Below are positions 1 to 11,809 of a stretch of 64,000 nucleotides of DNA, one piece after another. This DNA comes from Scilla litardierei (taxonomy: Eukaryota; Streptophyta; Magnoliopsida; Asparagales; Asparagaceae): contig CM061142.1 in the NCBI GenBank assembly GCA_030789695.1, positions 352,445,486 to 352,509,485 on the forward strand, in the 5' to 3' direction. The translations under genes and the position numbers were made by a program. Under the pieces are notes generated by a model, which was given only the letters and a program-made list of their open reading frames with translations, was not told the origin of the DNA and made no database searches. Within the stretch, counting starts at the first letter, position 1. The number at the start of each line of letters is the position of its first letter.

Positions 1-873
1 TCAACAAGAGATATGGCATAAAAATCAAAATTTGCAAGAGATCAAGACAAACCAATGTCTCCACGAAGCTTCAAAATAGACAATTAAGATCTAATCTTTA
101 ATCTCTAGCCAATACAAAATCTTAACTGGAGCTAAAAACTCAAGAAAAATTATTCTAAGAAGTCTATCTGGTCTCCCTAGCACTGGAGACAAAACTGGGC
201 TTAAATACATGCCCAAAAGAACCAAAAAATATAGACCAAACTGCCCCTGCACCGCCAGAAACCATAGTTTTCCCGACTGGGCATCTGTTCTACTCGGTCG
301 AGTGGGAATCTTACTTGGCCGAGTGAGAATTCTACTCGACCGAGTATGACAGTCTACAGATCATCCCATAAAACAGAGAAGTCGGCCTGGCTTTCTGCAA
401 AATCTTGGCCTCCACTCGGGCGAGTGGAGTTATCACTCTGCCGAGTTGAAGTAGCCACTCGGCCAAGTACATTGTGGTACTCAGGATGGTAGATGTCATC
501 GTGTCAGCTTTGCTCGGCCGAGTAAGCTGCTTCACTCAGGTGACTGAGCTGCTTCACTCAGTCGAGTGGCCTGTTTCAGAGCTCATATCTTCTCCTCCTC
601 GCTTCCTCGTCGATTCCTTCGATATCCTTCTTCTCCCATTCATCCTCCAACGCCATTAACTCTTCGATATGATCATGGGCGATGCTCCGACACGCGTGCA
701 AGTTCTTTAGGCTCCAAATTGCTCCCGATTGCTCCATATCTCCTGAAATCAGACGAAAACAAGAAATAGTGAAAAGTGTCAAAATGTCGTCAAATAATTG
801 TGAAAATCGTGATATGAGCAATCGAAATGGCATGCAAAAATGCAGAAATAAAGTGTAAAATATGAGCCTATCA
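1..873 (-). repeat. ATH-1 3' LTR, truncated by the window start
   Basis: This is the U3 side of the 3' LTR, ending CTATCA at 873. It aligns along its length with the end of the 5' LTR (50894-51786) with scattered substitutions, so the insertion is not recent. It contains the TATA-like box near 200-210 (minus strand TATTTAAG) and the palindrome cluster just beyond. The part with the R/U5 hairpins lies outside the window. Confidence 0.85.
289..569 (-). promoter_or_regulatory. Palindrome cluster (ACTCGGCCGAGT type) in U3 of ATH-1 3' LTR
   Basis: About ten degenerate copies of the ACTCGGCCGAGT palindrome (for example at 291-302 and 555-568), in both intact and mutated forms. They lie immediately upstream, in the element's sense, of the TATA-like box at about 200-210. 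The position fits an upstream activating region; that function is inferred. Confidence 0.6.
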
Positions 874-2754
874 AAATCCTCAAGCATACCTCTTACTCAT
901 CTTCGAGGAAGATGAGTAAAGAGACGAACTTGGCGAATAAAAATAAGGAAAAAGGAATGAAAGAAAGGGAAGGTGAAGTGGCGAAGATGCTAGATTGTTC
1001 TCTCAGAACTCAGGGTAGCATACTCAAATAGCACGAACAATGAATATAAACATGCTAAAGCTTTTCACTTCGATACCATTTCATATAGGTGCTTTTGATA
1101 GAAAAACTAAGAACATCGAATATCATATGAATATGAAATCATTTTAGAATCAACATCGTCAAGGACATGCAAAATGATATACATAATCGTAGATCACACA
1201 CTTTTCAATTGACCGCTTTCTCCTCAGAGTATAAGAGATAACACACATTTCAAATCAATAAGAATAGAAAAAGATGGTTTTCATGAATTTCATGCCAATA
1301 TTCAATTTGTAGACGTCGTTACACTCTATGTAATCTCCCTAAGTATCAAAAATTACCTAGCTTAAGTTGTCATGCACATATAGGTAGTCACTCTCTCACA
1401 CGTCATTGGATCCCCTCCCCCAAGCTTATCTATAAGCGTGGTGGCATCAAATATATAAATACGTCTTTTTCCCAAATTTTCGTAGCTCCAAAAAAATAAG
1501 AAAGAAAGAAAGAAGGAAAGAAGGAATCGTGTATATACAATGGAACTCCTTTTTTTTCTCTTTTCACTTTTTTTTGTTTTTTTTTGTTTTTTTCCATATA
1601 TACAAGAACGATCCTAAATAAGATAGAAAGATATATTATTTTTACTTTTGAGATTTTGTGATTCATGGAGCTTATTCTTTTCAGCATGGGGAAGATGCCA
1701 ATATAGGATTCACCTTGGGAGATTCACCAATGACTATAAGTATAGAAATGATGTTCAAGATATGTGGAGAAAGAAAGATACATAATACTCGGTTCACTCT
1801 TTGTATGTGCACAACAACTTCAGCAGCATAATTTAATCTACTCAGTTTGACAACAAAAAGTAAACTAATCCAATCATATCAAATGGTAAACATTCATTCA
1901 ACCTGGAAGCTCAAAGCACATTTCATGCAAAAAGAAGTGATAATAGAAAGGCAAAGCAGTACTCCAAGTATAGGCAATCAATGCGTAAAGCTTGGTGTGT
2001 TTTCTACGAAGAGTATACAATAATAGTTCCCAAACTCAGTTAACGCTACAATTTCATTCAAATTCATATAGCAGACGATGGAAGTCCTTTTTCTCAAATG
2101 CATATCAATGTATCGCATATGATATCAGATATGAAAACGATAGCATGTCAAGAAAATACGTGCATAAGAGTAAAGCAAACTCCAAGATATAGTCATCATA
2201 GGGAATTCATCTCTAGCAAAGAAAGTAAAAGAAACAAGGACGAAAATAAAAACGAACTATACAAATGCAAGTCACTCCAAAAGTAAAAAACGTGATGCAT
2301 GGCAAGAAAATGAAAAATTGAGTGAAAATGAGTGAAAAACAAAGAAAGGTGAAAAATAAAGGTAAAATGAAAAAAAATAAAAAAGTACGTGTGTGCACTC
2401 ATTCCCATAAGCTAAACATCACATTGTCCTCAATGTGCTAAGTGTGGCACTAGGACGTGTAAGATAGGGGAGGGTGGGTGTGGATGCATGCATGATGCAA
2501 AATAAAAGGGAAAATAAAGAAAGTAAAGTATGGCATGATATATGCAAATGATGAATGCAGCATGCAAGCAAATGATGGATGGATAGTGCAAAATGGAGAC
2601 AAGATGTGGACCAGAAGTGCAAACTCCCCCAGAATGATATATATAATAGTGTCCTGCAAAAGGTGATCAAAACATGTGGGCAAGCAAAATAATGGCAAAA
2701 TGATGGGGCGAGAGGTGGAGCAGAAATAAAATGGCAGGCATCAAGTGTACGTGC
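874..2754 (-). other. ATH-1 3' non-coding region with hairpin-polypurine modules
   Basis: AT-rich and without a credible gene; it matches 28699-30646 of ATH-2. It holds three conserved hairpins: 893-919 (12-bp perfect arms, arm TTACTCATCTTC, loop GAG, next to the PPT), 1424-1437 (arms GCTTAT/ATAAGC beside a G-rich purine tract) and 2420-2437 (arms CACATTG/CAATGTG, loop TCCT). A T-rich low-complexity stretch lies near 1550-1595. The short ORFs here are composition artefacts. Confidence 0.6.
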
Positions 2755-4685
2755 CTAGACTGGTGGTGAAACGCCAGCACCTCCCTGTGGTGGGGGTGTT
2801 GGTGGCGGAGGTGCAGGCTCCTGAGGGATGGGCTGAGGTGCTGGTGGTGGAAGCTGCGACAGGTGCTCAAGGATCTGGTTCAGCGTGTGCTGAATACCAA
2901 GAAGCATGGCAATGCGTGCCTGCGCAGAGCTAACGGTGGCGACGAGAGCCCTAAAATCCGCTCTGAGCCCACTCATTGCCCCCTCAACAGCACGAAGATG
3001 CTGGAAAGGGCGTCAGGAGCGGGAGCATAGGGTCACACAGGAGGAGGACAGGGCTGTGCAGGGCAGTGCTTACTAAAAGACACTCAGCCTCAATGGGAGG
3101 CTGAGAAACAGGAATGCTCTCCGAAGTGTGAGCAGCGGCAGATGAGGCAGCGTGGGAGGAAGAGGCAGGTAGAAAGGTCATGGACACAGAAATGGTGACA
3201 AATGTCACGACGCTCTCGGTGAAAATGGTGGCTGCGGAGACAGACATGTCAATGGCTGGGTAGGTCATGAAAGCAGTAGGGAATGACTCCCCAGGGGTCG
3301 AAAAATTGGTTGAGGACAGTGTCTCGACAGTCGCAAAGGAGGAAGGCGCGCCTCTCTCAAAGGCTACATGGGTGGTGCTCTTAAGGCTTATGTAGGAAAT
3401 GGGATCAACACTCAGTGGCACAGAGGTGGTGATGGGGACAGAAATAGCATCATACGAGCTCTTGACACGAGCAGAGGTGTGGACAGATGTGCCGGGCTCG
3501 GGAATCAGATCAGGTGCAGGCTGTGGGATGGGGATCTCTGAGGCTAGAGGGCCGAGAAGGGGCTCCTACTGGGCACCATCGGGCTCGAGTACATAGGCAG
3601 CTGGGATGAGGAGGTACATCTCTGGTCTCCACACCCCACCTGTGGGTCCAATGTGGGTCCGAGCAGGGCTCGAAAGCACCATGTAATCAACTGAGAATGG
3701 ACCCTATAGCCAAACCCATTGGCGATGTCTATGAGGACGCAGCATCCTCATACGGGCCATAACATCTATGGATAATGAAGTGGGGCCTGTAGGACGAAGC
3801 AAGCAAGTAGGAAGCTCAATCCCACACATGGGAGCTAGCAAGGTGATCAGACCACCACAACATATCGTCGTCATGGAAGTGACAGAGGAAACAATGCGGT
3901 CGAGATACCAGCTAGCTATATCAATCAGAATGGCAGGGACTAAGATGTCCCTGTTGCCCTCGAAGGCGCTCTCTCTCGTCATCGTGTAGAGCATGTAGAG
4001 CACAGGCGTAGACATCATCCCAGGCTTATACGTCGCAAGAATGGTGGTCACCAAAAGGCACTGAGCAATCCGTAGGCAAGGGTGGACGATAGATGAGGCC
4101 GTGGCCCGGCTAGGGTCAAAGAGAAGTGGGGATCCAGTGATCAAGGTATAGAATGTGTGGGAATCAAAGGAAGCAGGGGTGTGATGTGTGGGACCATAGG
4201 CTCGGTCGGGGTCAGGGACAGGGGCCCAATAGAAGTAGGCACGGAGTAGATCGAGAGTGATCTCACACACTCGATCCATCAAGCAAAAGGTGCAGCCCCT
4301 CGGAGTCCAACGAATAGACTCAAGACATCGAGGGTCAGACGGACGAGGTGTCCACTGACACCGAAAGAAAATCATGCCACCCCACATTATCGTACAACTG
4401 GAGTAGCCCCTGAAGTACCCCTAGGCGCTCAAGGTCATCTATGTGTACGAACCTAGAGGGTAGGATCAAACTCTGGGAGAGCCTTTCAAATTTGACGCGG
4501 TGTGTGTCATCTCTGAAGGTAATCACAAATGTGTTGATCACCACGGGCTGTGTCGGTGGGAGTGGAATGGGTGAAGTGGATGCCTGGAGTGCGGGAGGTG
4601 GATCGCTAGGAGGCAGGGAGTCCGCTCTAGAGGAAGAGGGACCAGGGTCGTTGGACCTCTTTCGCTTAGAAGCGGGCTGCCGCAC
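2755..4685 (-). pseudogene. ATH-1 extra ORF2 (Athila ORF1/putative plant transposon protein type), degraded
   Basis: Homologous to the better copy at 30647-32776. The reading starts at 4685 with a basic, NLS-like KRKR near the N-terminus. It changes frame near 4335-4387 and continues to 3704 (the domain with PTSLSIDVMARMRMLRPH near its end). After stops it resumes as fragments to the Pro-rich C-terminus ending at 2755. The family is known from Athila elements and was once called envelope-like. I see no signal peptide or membrane segment, and the basic N-terminus suggests a nuclear protein (inference). It is broken by at least one frameshift and several stops. Confidence 0.65.
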
Positions 4686-5084
4686 ATGAGAACTAGTGCG
4701 TGGGGCATCTTGGTTCCGTGAAACACACAGATAATCACAATGTGCTTAAAATAAATCAGGGAATGAGTGTACCAAGCACAATGCAACTCCTCGTCAGTAA
4801 CCTGAACGAGAGACGCCTCCCATGTAGCTCCAAATCAGCGCAGGATCTCCCCAAGCTATCCTGAAGCACAAAAACCAAAGATTTGTAATGAGAATCGTAA
4901 CATCAAGGGGTTGATCAAGGAAATAGACATAAATAGGGTTCAATTTGGAATTTGGGTTGAATTGGGCTTACGAAATGGTAAGAAGGAGAAAAAGGGCAAT
5001 TTTCGGCTTGGAGGTCTGGCGATCGCCAGCTTGCGGCAAATGGGCGGTGGCGGAGGGTGCTCGGCGACAGGGGTGGTCACGCAG

Positions 5085-5535
5085 CTCGGGCGAGTCGACG
5101 ACAGCTCGGGTGAGTGGAGGAACGGTTCGGGCGAGTCAGGGGAGGGAGAGAGGGGAATTTGGTGTTGTGGGGATTTTAATCCCGAGCTGTCGATTTGATT
5201 TTATACGGTTAAGTCGGTTTGAGTCACTTGGCCGAGTGACGATCATCACTCGGTCGAGTCGCAATTAAAAATTAGAGTCAGGGTTTTTTTGAATTAGCTG
5301 TTACATGCTCCTACTTGGTCGAGTAGGAATAGTCACTCAGTCGAGTGATCTAAGCTGCTCTGCCGAGTAAACAGTCCTCACATAGCAATTTAAGAGCTTA
5401 TGGTGTCAAATTCACTCGGTTGAGTGACGAAGTCACTCGTTCGAGTGGCATATAATTTCCAGAGAAGGGGTTTTCAAGACTTCCATGTACAATATCCTAC
5501 TCGACCGAGTAGGGTCTTCAATCGGCAGATTGAAC
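5085..5535 (-). promoter_or_regulatory. Internal palindrome cluster plus TATA box upstream of ATH-1 ORF2
   Basis: Paired degenerate copies of the LTR motif family (CACTCGGTCGAGT, ACTTGGCCGAGT and similar) lie at about 5225-5515, with looser ones at 5085-5130. A good TATA box (minus strand GTATAAAATC, 5197-5206) sits between the main cluster and the ORF2 start at 4685. ATH-2 has the same arrangement at 33313-33662. Inference: an internal promoter that drives ORF2 separately from the LTR. Confidence 0.55.
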
Positions 5536-5888
5536 AAAGGCACGCGACCAAGTGGGCTGCTCTTTTCAGCTCCAAACTCTCTGTTTTGCGATGATTTCTG
5601 TTTCTTGCTGTCCCGTCAGTTTCTTCCTTCCTTTGGCAGTTAAGCGCATCCCTGGAATGCTCTCCATCGCCATGGCTGTCTACCATTCATATGGACTCAT
5701 ATCATCTTCTTCCTGAAATAAAAAACGTAGCCTATCGTCAGATTCTTCCTAGACTCTTGACTCTATAGACTAATAAAGATCTAAAAAATGAAAGTAAAAT
5801 TCAACTGAAAGCTAAAATAGAACCATCGGGTTGCCTCCCGACAAGCGCTTGTTTAAGGTCTTGAGCTCGACCCCTTAAGATTTAGCAT
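5536..5888. other. Non-coding spacer between ATH-1 protease and internal promoter
   Basis: No gene seen. It contains the conserved gggttgcctcccga motif near 5829, also present at about 33928 in ATH-2, which in Athila-type elements marks the end of the gag-pol region. Confidence 0.5.
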
Positions 5889-7764
5889 TTAACGCATAAT
5901 GTTTGGCGTATAGGAGATGCGCATGTCAAATTTCCAAGGAAGACCGTGAGGGTTCAGATGTAGCGTTAGCTCTTCTTTGGCATCCCTAGTGTGTGTCTCA
6001 TCTCTAAAGGTGTTGAGGGATGACTCCCCCAAGCTTGCGTTCTTAATATCCTTCTTCTTTCCTGGCGTTGGAGATGTATTCGTTGGTGACACTTTCTCCC
6101 TATGCTTCACCGTAGAGAGCTTGCAGAGCTCTCTAATCCTCACGACATCAGCGTCGTCCTTCTCTTCATCGGTGAGCATGATCACTTCCTCAATTAGAGG
6201 AGCCGGTGGTTCTCCATTTGGGATGCCGTCCTCGGTATTTGGGGATCCATCAAGGCTCTCCGTGTGTAAGGCTCCAACGGCTTAAGGCATGGCATCATCT
6301 ATTACCTCATCAAGAAGGTCCTCGTAGTTCGCTTATTCCAGCCTAGGTCTTTGCTTCATTGTCTTGGGAAGATGAAATTCAACCGCAATGTTGCCAACGT
6401 TGAGAGAGAACGTTCCTTCTCTCATATCCACTATGACTTTGGCGGTGGCTAAGAGGAGGCGTCCAAGTATAAGCGGCGTATCTCCCTCCTCTTTTATGTC
6501 CATGACGATGAAGTCGCATGGTACACAAAGACCTTCCGGTATTTGAAGTGGCACATTCTTGGCAATACCCATCGACCCAGTAATTCGCCCATCGGTGAGT
6601 TAGATCTTCATATCAGTGGCTTTGAGGTCGGTCCATGTGTTGAGCTTCTTAAACATAGTGAACAGCTTGAGGCTTACGCTCGCTCCCAAGTCTACCAAAA
6701 CTTTTTGAAGGGGGACTCCACCAAGGGTGCATGGAATCCGAAAACTTCTGGGGTCTTTCATTTTCTTTGGCATCTTCTCCTTGTTGACGAACTAAGTTCC
6801 TTACTCGGCTAGCATGATCTTCTCCGTTTGTTTCTTCCCCGTGATTAAATCCTTGAGGAACTTAGCGTACGTCGGGATTTCAATTATCGCATCCAAGAAC
6901 GGGATGTTTAGGCTAATCCATCGCAAGTACTCCAAAAATTTGGTGAACTTCTTTTCCATCTTGGCCTTCACCAAGCGTTGCAGAAACGGTATGTGTGGCA
7001 AGTAGGTTCGCTCCTTTTTAAGGTTCATCCGCTTCAGATTTTTCTTCGTTATTTGCAGTCTTGGGGCTCTCTTCTTCATTAATTTGCTCCTTTTCAACCG
7101 GAATTTCCTCCCTTGGGTCTTTAGCTTGAACCATAGCGGGATTGGTATCCTTCCCGCCTCTCATAGTTACCGTCACTACCGCGTTGATGCGGTCGGTGTT
7201 ACTCCTCGGGTTTTGTTCGGTTGAGCCGATAATTGTTGTTGAGCCTTGTTGAGCAAAGTGATTTGCTCCGCCAATTGTGCCACAATAGTATTGAGAGAAT
7301 CTTGGCTCGCCGTCAATTTTGCAATGATCTTCTTTTGCTCGGCTATGAACTCCTCAACTCTATCTTCATGCTCGGATCTTGGTGGTACCGACGGTGGGTT
7401 TTGTAGTCTCCATCCTTGATTATATCCGTGGGGTCTATAAGGCCCCGCTTGTTGCCTTTGTTGATATTGTTGTTGTTGTGGCGGTCTTTGTTGATACAAT
7501 TGTTGTTGTTGAGGGGGGCGGGCTTGTTGTTGATGAGGTGGTGGTTGTTGATGAGGGTTAGTCAAGGCTCCCTCATTGTTGGTATAAGAAAATCCGGGGT
7601 GACCATTGGTAGCCAGGTTCACCCAATAACCGTTGTTACCCACACCGAAAATGTATTGCACTTGCTCCATGGCTCCTTCATTTTGCTCACTTTCAACAAA
7701 CATAACTGGGCCTTGGTCTTGCCAATCACTCATGTTCCCTCCGGATGTTGGCGTGTTGGTCACT
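5889..7764 (-). pseudogene. ATH-1 gag C-terminus and aspartic protease, frameshifted
   Basis: The minus strand from 7764 encodes the Gln/Pro-rich end of Gag (to 7176). Protease-region pieces follow at 7097-6801, about 6700-6680 (VLVDLGAS, the catalytic Asp motif), 6572-6333 (CDFIVMD, LILGR flap-side motifs) and 6185-5889. Each piece aligns with the cleaner ATH-2 ORF at 34096-35250. Several frameshifts separate them, so no functional product is expected. The gag reading stops abruptly at 7764, where LARD-B is inserted; the matching gag N-terminus is at 49720-49910. Confidence 0.75.
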
Positions 7765-9326
7765 TGACCGCTCGCCCTTTTGGCACTCAAATCGGGACGG
7801 GGATACTAGGATTAAAATTTGAAACCGCAAGCGCACGGTGTAGAAGTGTGGCTTAGGGGTCAAAAATAGGGAGGCGTGTGTTGTGCTAGTGAACAATTAG
7901 GATCCCGATCACCCGGGTGGGTGAGCTAGCTTAATCGCTTGTTGGATGTCACGATAGAAAATTAATGATAAATGTGTAAGAGATAAAAAGGGCAACCTAG
8001 GACTTTGGATTCCACCCTATCATGAGTTCTCAAAATTACGACCCAAGGATAGGAATGTGATCAGATTCTAGGGTTTAGCGGTGAGACATTGCCTCTAATA
8101 GTGGTACCTAGCGTCCCATAGGCCCGATATTCCGGTCGATACCCAGGATGATACACTAGGTCTACCCGGGTTCGAATGGTGGGCATTCCCATGTCCAGCA
8201 CCGATCGACTCCGGGAGCACTAAGCTCACAACGATTGCTCTCGACATCTCATCCAAGCCGTTCCCACCCGCGAGGAATCAATGTCTACGCTAGGGGTGTG
8301 AGCTGTGGCTAGGGGATCAAACTCCCGTTGTATTTCCCCTTGGTCCGATGGTCAAAAGCGGTCTTTCTCCCGCCAGTGACAATAAAATGCCCCCGTGTAA
8401 CCATCTAAATCCCTATATCCTATCGAATCCCTAATCCTATGGCCGTTCTAGGGAGAACCCACGAAGGGTCTTCCACCAATGTCCCAGCTTTGGGAACTAC
8501 TCACTAATCATGGCATTAGAAGCAAGAAAACATATTTCAGCCATAGAAATTAAAATCAAGCAATAGATTACTGTAGCAATTAGTAATATAAACGTTATAT
8601 TAAAGTATTGAAACGATCAAGAAACTTACAAATGAAAATAAATTCACAGCAGCCAAACCCCTAAAAACAGCTTAAGAAAAATGGGGATTACGTTTTCTGG
8701 GAAACCTAGCCCTATTTATACATTTTGGCAAGGTGTCAGGGAATATTCCCACTAAAAGACAAAAATAGACGTCCACCCGATCGGTTGAAACATCAACCAA
8801 TCAGGCGAGATGATCGTTGGACTTAGTCTTCGGCTCTGATAAATATCACCCGATCGCTGAACCGATCGGGTGAGTCCTTGAATTCTTGAGCATGGAATCA
8901 GCTGCTACAGGTGACCCGATCGGTTGACAAGTCAACCGATCGGGTGAACTTTGGCTCTAAAAACAGAGATCTGTGTCGCATCTACCCGATCACTAAACCG
9001 ATCGGGTGGAATCGTCTCTTCCTCTGGACTGATACGGCCGCATGAACCGATCGGGTGGATCTATCCACCCGATCGGTTGAGAGCTGATACGTGGTTTCTC
9101 TTGATGATTTGCTCTCAGGATCTCGTGCGACACCTCCCGTTGCTCCGGGGACTCATGATGTTAGCTTTGTATGTCCCCTGCACCAACAATATCCTGCAAA
9201 AGCACACAAACAAAACAAAAGTGAAAAGGAACTAAAAATCACAAAAATACGGACTCAAAATAACGAAAAACAACGGGAAATCACGGAGAAGATGTGCGTG
9301 AATATATAAAATATAAACATACGTCA
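7765..9326 (-). repeat. LARD-B 3' LTR
   Basis: The 1562-bp LTR starts TGACCGCTCG on the plus strand and ends ATACGTCA at 9326. A polypurine tract (plus strand aaatcccccaagct) follows directly. It aligns with 13546-14276 and with the solo LTR at 53014-54544. A clean TATA box (minus strand TATAAATAG, 8712-8720) lies inside. Confidence 0.85.
8770..9090 (-). promoter_or_regulatory. Palindrome cluster (ACCCGATCGGTTGA type) in LARD-B U3
   Basis: About five inverted pairs of the arm ACCCGATCGGTTGA. The best is at 8914-8945, with two 15-bp perfectly complementary arms separated by AA. The cluster lies immediately upstream (element sense) of the TATA box at 8712-8720. The solo LTR has the same arrangement, with a 14-bp hairpin at 54120-54151. 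Confidence 0.65.
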
Positions 9327-10910
9327 AAATCCCCCAAGCTGAACCCTTTCTCGTCCTCGAGGAAGACGAGTGAGAATAGGAGCTCCGAGGGAAAAATAGA
9401 AAGAGAGAAACAGAATAAGAAAAGGAAATCCTAGATCACCCGTCAGAGCCAACGAAAACTAACACGCCACACTAAGCAAGTATGCGATAAGCATCGCACT
9501 AAACCCATGAATATGAGTCCCTACTAGTGTCGTGGGTCCACGCGGTGAAGCGCAAGTGAGTGAGGTCGTGAGCTAGCAGACGGTGTAACTATCTAAATTG
9601 TGCAATCAAGCTCCATATACACATACCCATGGAATGACCCAAATATCGAATCAATTCGAGTAAGCGGTGAATAATGGTTCAAGCATGCATGAGAATAGAG
9701 TAAGAATAGAAACATATCATATGTCAGGGACTCTACTCCTAGGAACTAGGGAATCACCGCACGATTGCCTAGATGATCGCTAGAAAGCACCTATGCCAAG
9801 TGTGTATGAACACGAAAGGGGTTGAGTAGGTGTGGAGGAGAGCACTTGGTGCAAATTCTCACCTTCCCTTTATTCTCGGCGGATAGGAGTGATATTCACA
9901 ACGGGAAATTTTTTTTTTGGGTTTTGGGTATTTGTATTTTTTTGGATTTTGGCAATACATATTTTCTTTTTTCTTTCTTTTCTCCATTTTTCCCCTTTTT
10001 TGGTAATATACCCAAGTGGAAGAACACTATACGACTAGGGGATTTGCACCAAGTAAAACAAAAAAGAATTCGGATTCTAAACACTTGGGCAAAAGGAAAA
10101 ATTTCGCGGATCAGAGCGTAAGCAAAATGGGTTATCCTAGTCTTATTGGTAGAGTCCTGACACATACGATTTGAAGCGTAAACATATAGATGATTCATGC
10201 ATAAAGAAGCAGACGGTGGAGGCAATATACAGCATATTCGAAATTGAAGTATGATAGTCTTGGGGTCATCCAAGGACAGGCACATAAAACAAAATCACAA
10301 CGTAGAATCACACCAACTAGCTAGTCACAACACACAACTCACACAAAAGGCAAGTGAACCCACGGAGCATAAAATGCAATAGAACTCGGCTTCCTAGGGT
10401 TAGTGAGAATGATTATCGTAGCTAAGCTAAGTGTGTGTGTGTGGTCCCGTGGCAGTTTCATCATGCGGGGTCATCTCTAGGAGAGGGAGAATAAAAGAAT
10501 GGGAAGAAAAAGAAAAACACGACGAAAACGACTCAAAACGGTGAAAAAGACACGACTGACGCACAAAGTGCGACACCCCCAAACTGAACATTGCATTGCC
10601 CTAATGCAATAGGAGTAAATGTGGGAGGGCAATGAAAGATGGGAGGGAAGTACGTGCCGACAAAGAAACGGGAAAAAGATGAAAACACACAAAAAGAGAC
10701 ATAGAAAAATATAAAAAATAAATACCGATACAAACTGTACAAAAGACATACACACGAACACACACAAAAAACTCACAGCAAACAAGAGACATGACGACAA
10801 TCACAAAAAATTGATTTCCCCCAAGATGATCTCAATAATGTCAGAAAAAAGATGTGAACATGGTGAATCAGATAAAAGGCTAGGGGGAAAATCAGAAAAA
10901 AAAAGGTAAA
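9327..10910 (-). other. LARD-B 3' non-coding region
   Basis: No credible gene. It holds a PPT next to the LTR (9328-9340), a PPT-proximal hairpin at 9350-9370 (arms CTCGTCCTC/GAAGACGAG), T-rich low complexity at 9908-9990, and a second hairpin at 10590-10610 (8-bp arms ATTGCATT/AATGCAAT) beside a cccccaa tract. Another cccccaag tract lies near 10818. These match the modules of ATH-1 and ATH-2. Confidence 0.55.
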
Positions 10911-11591
10911 TCAAGGTGCAGGAGCGGAAGACTCCTCATCCTCCTCGGAAGAGAGTGGAGGGGTGCGGTCGGGAGAAGTGACAGGTGTGCGAAGAAGTGG
11001 AGAAAGGAGTGGAGATGGTGGACCGATGGGCACGGTGGGAATGTGAATGATGGGTGGAGTGTCGGTGGTAATGGAAGGTGGTAAGGATACGACGAATGAT
11101 GAGGATGGTGTGGGTAGTGATCTCGCGCGCATAGCAATCTGTTTCTTGCGACGCGAGTAGGCCATGGTGATGGAGGTGAAGGGTGGTGGGAGGGGAAGAT
11201 CGTCGAGGAGGTGATGGGGGTGGTGATGGGGGTGGAGTGGAGATAGAGGTGGAAGACCGTGGACATGGGTAAGAAGGCAGAGAATGGCGGTGACATTTCA
11301 CTCGAGAGCGAGGAAATGGGGATGTGATAGGAAAGAAGTGGATGGATCCGAGGAGGTGGAGGAAGATGCACCAGCACACAAGGCGGCCATCTCGGCCTCG
11401 AGAGCGAGGCAAGCTGAAGTAGAACGGCGCACGGCAGAGTGTGTGCCGGTAGTGGGCGTGTCGACATGAGAGGCCAGGCCAAGCAGGGCCATGATCAGTG
11501 CCTCGGAAGAAACGATAGCAGCAGCCGGGGTATTGACACCGGGTCCCACCCCGGGGTCTCCTCTAAACTCAGGGATATCCTGCATGCCCAA
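10911..11591 (-). pseudogene. LARD-B unknown ORF (proline/serine-rich), one in-frame stop
   Basis: A single minus-strand frame runs from 11591 to 10911, with one internal TGA at 11298-11300. The second half begins with a basic stretch (SRRKKQIAMRAR) and ends Pro/Ser-rich and acidic. It sits where ATH-2 has the Pro-rich end of ORF2, next to the 3' hairpin-polypurine module, so it could be an ORF2 relic. I see no alignable similarity, and I do not recognise a family. Confidence 0.35.
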
Positions 11592-11809
11592 GTGGACGAC
11601 AGGGGAAGGTGGTCTAGGAGCGTCAGGAAGAACAAACTTGGGTTGGCTTGGTTTATTGAAATGGAAAAATCATGATTCTCGCGTCAGGCAAAGAAATAAA
11701 AAAATCAAGAAAAATAAACAAAAAGACGGATCTCTTGCTGTTAAGAGGATTCATGTTTATTGAAAGCATAAAATTTTACACTATTGCTACACTACTGGAT
11801 TGATATCAC

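Noticed and set aside
10477..10804. Hydrophobic Phe/Cys/Leu-rich ORFs of 67-107 codons on the minus strand
   Set aside because: They are translations of A-rich plus-strand sequence, overlap in several frames, and lie in the 3' non-coding region of LARD-B.
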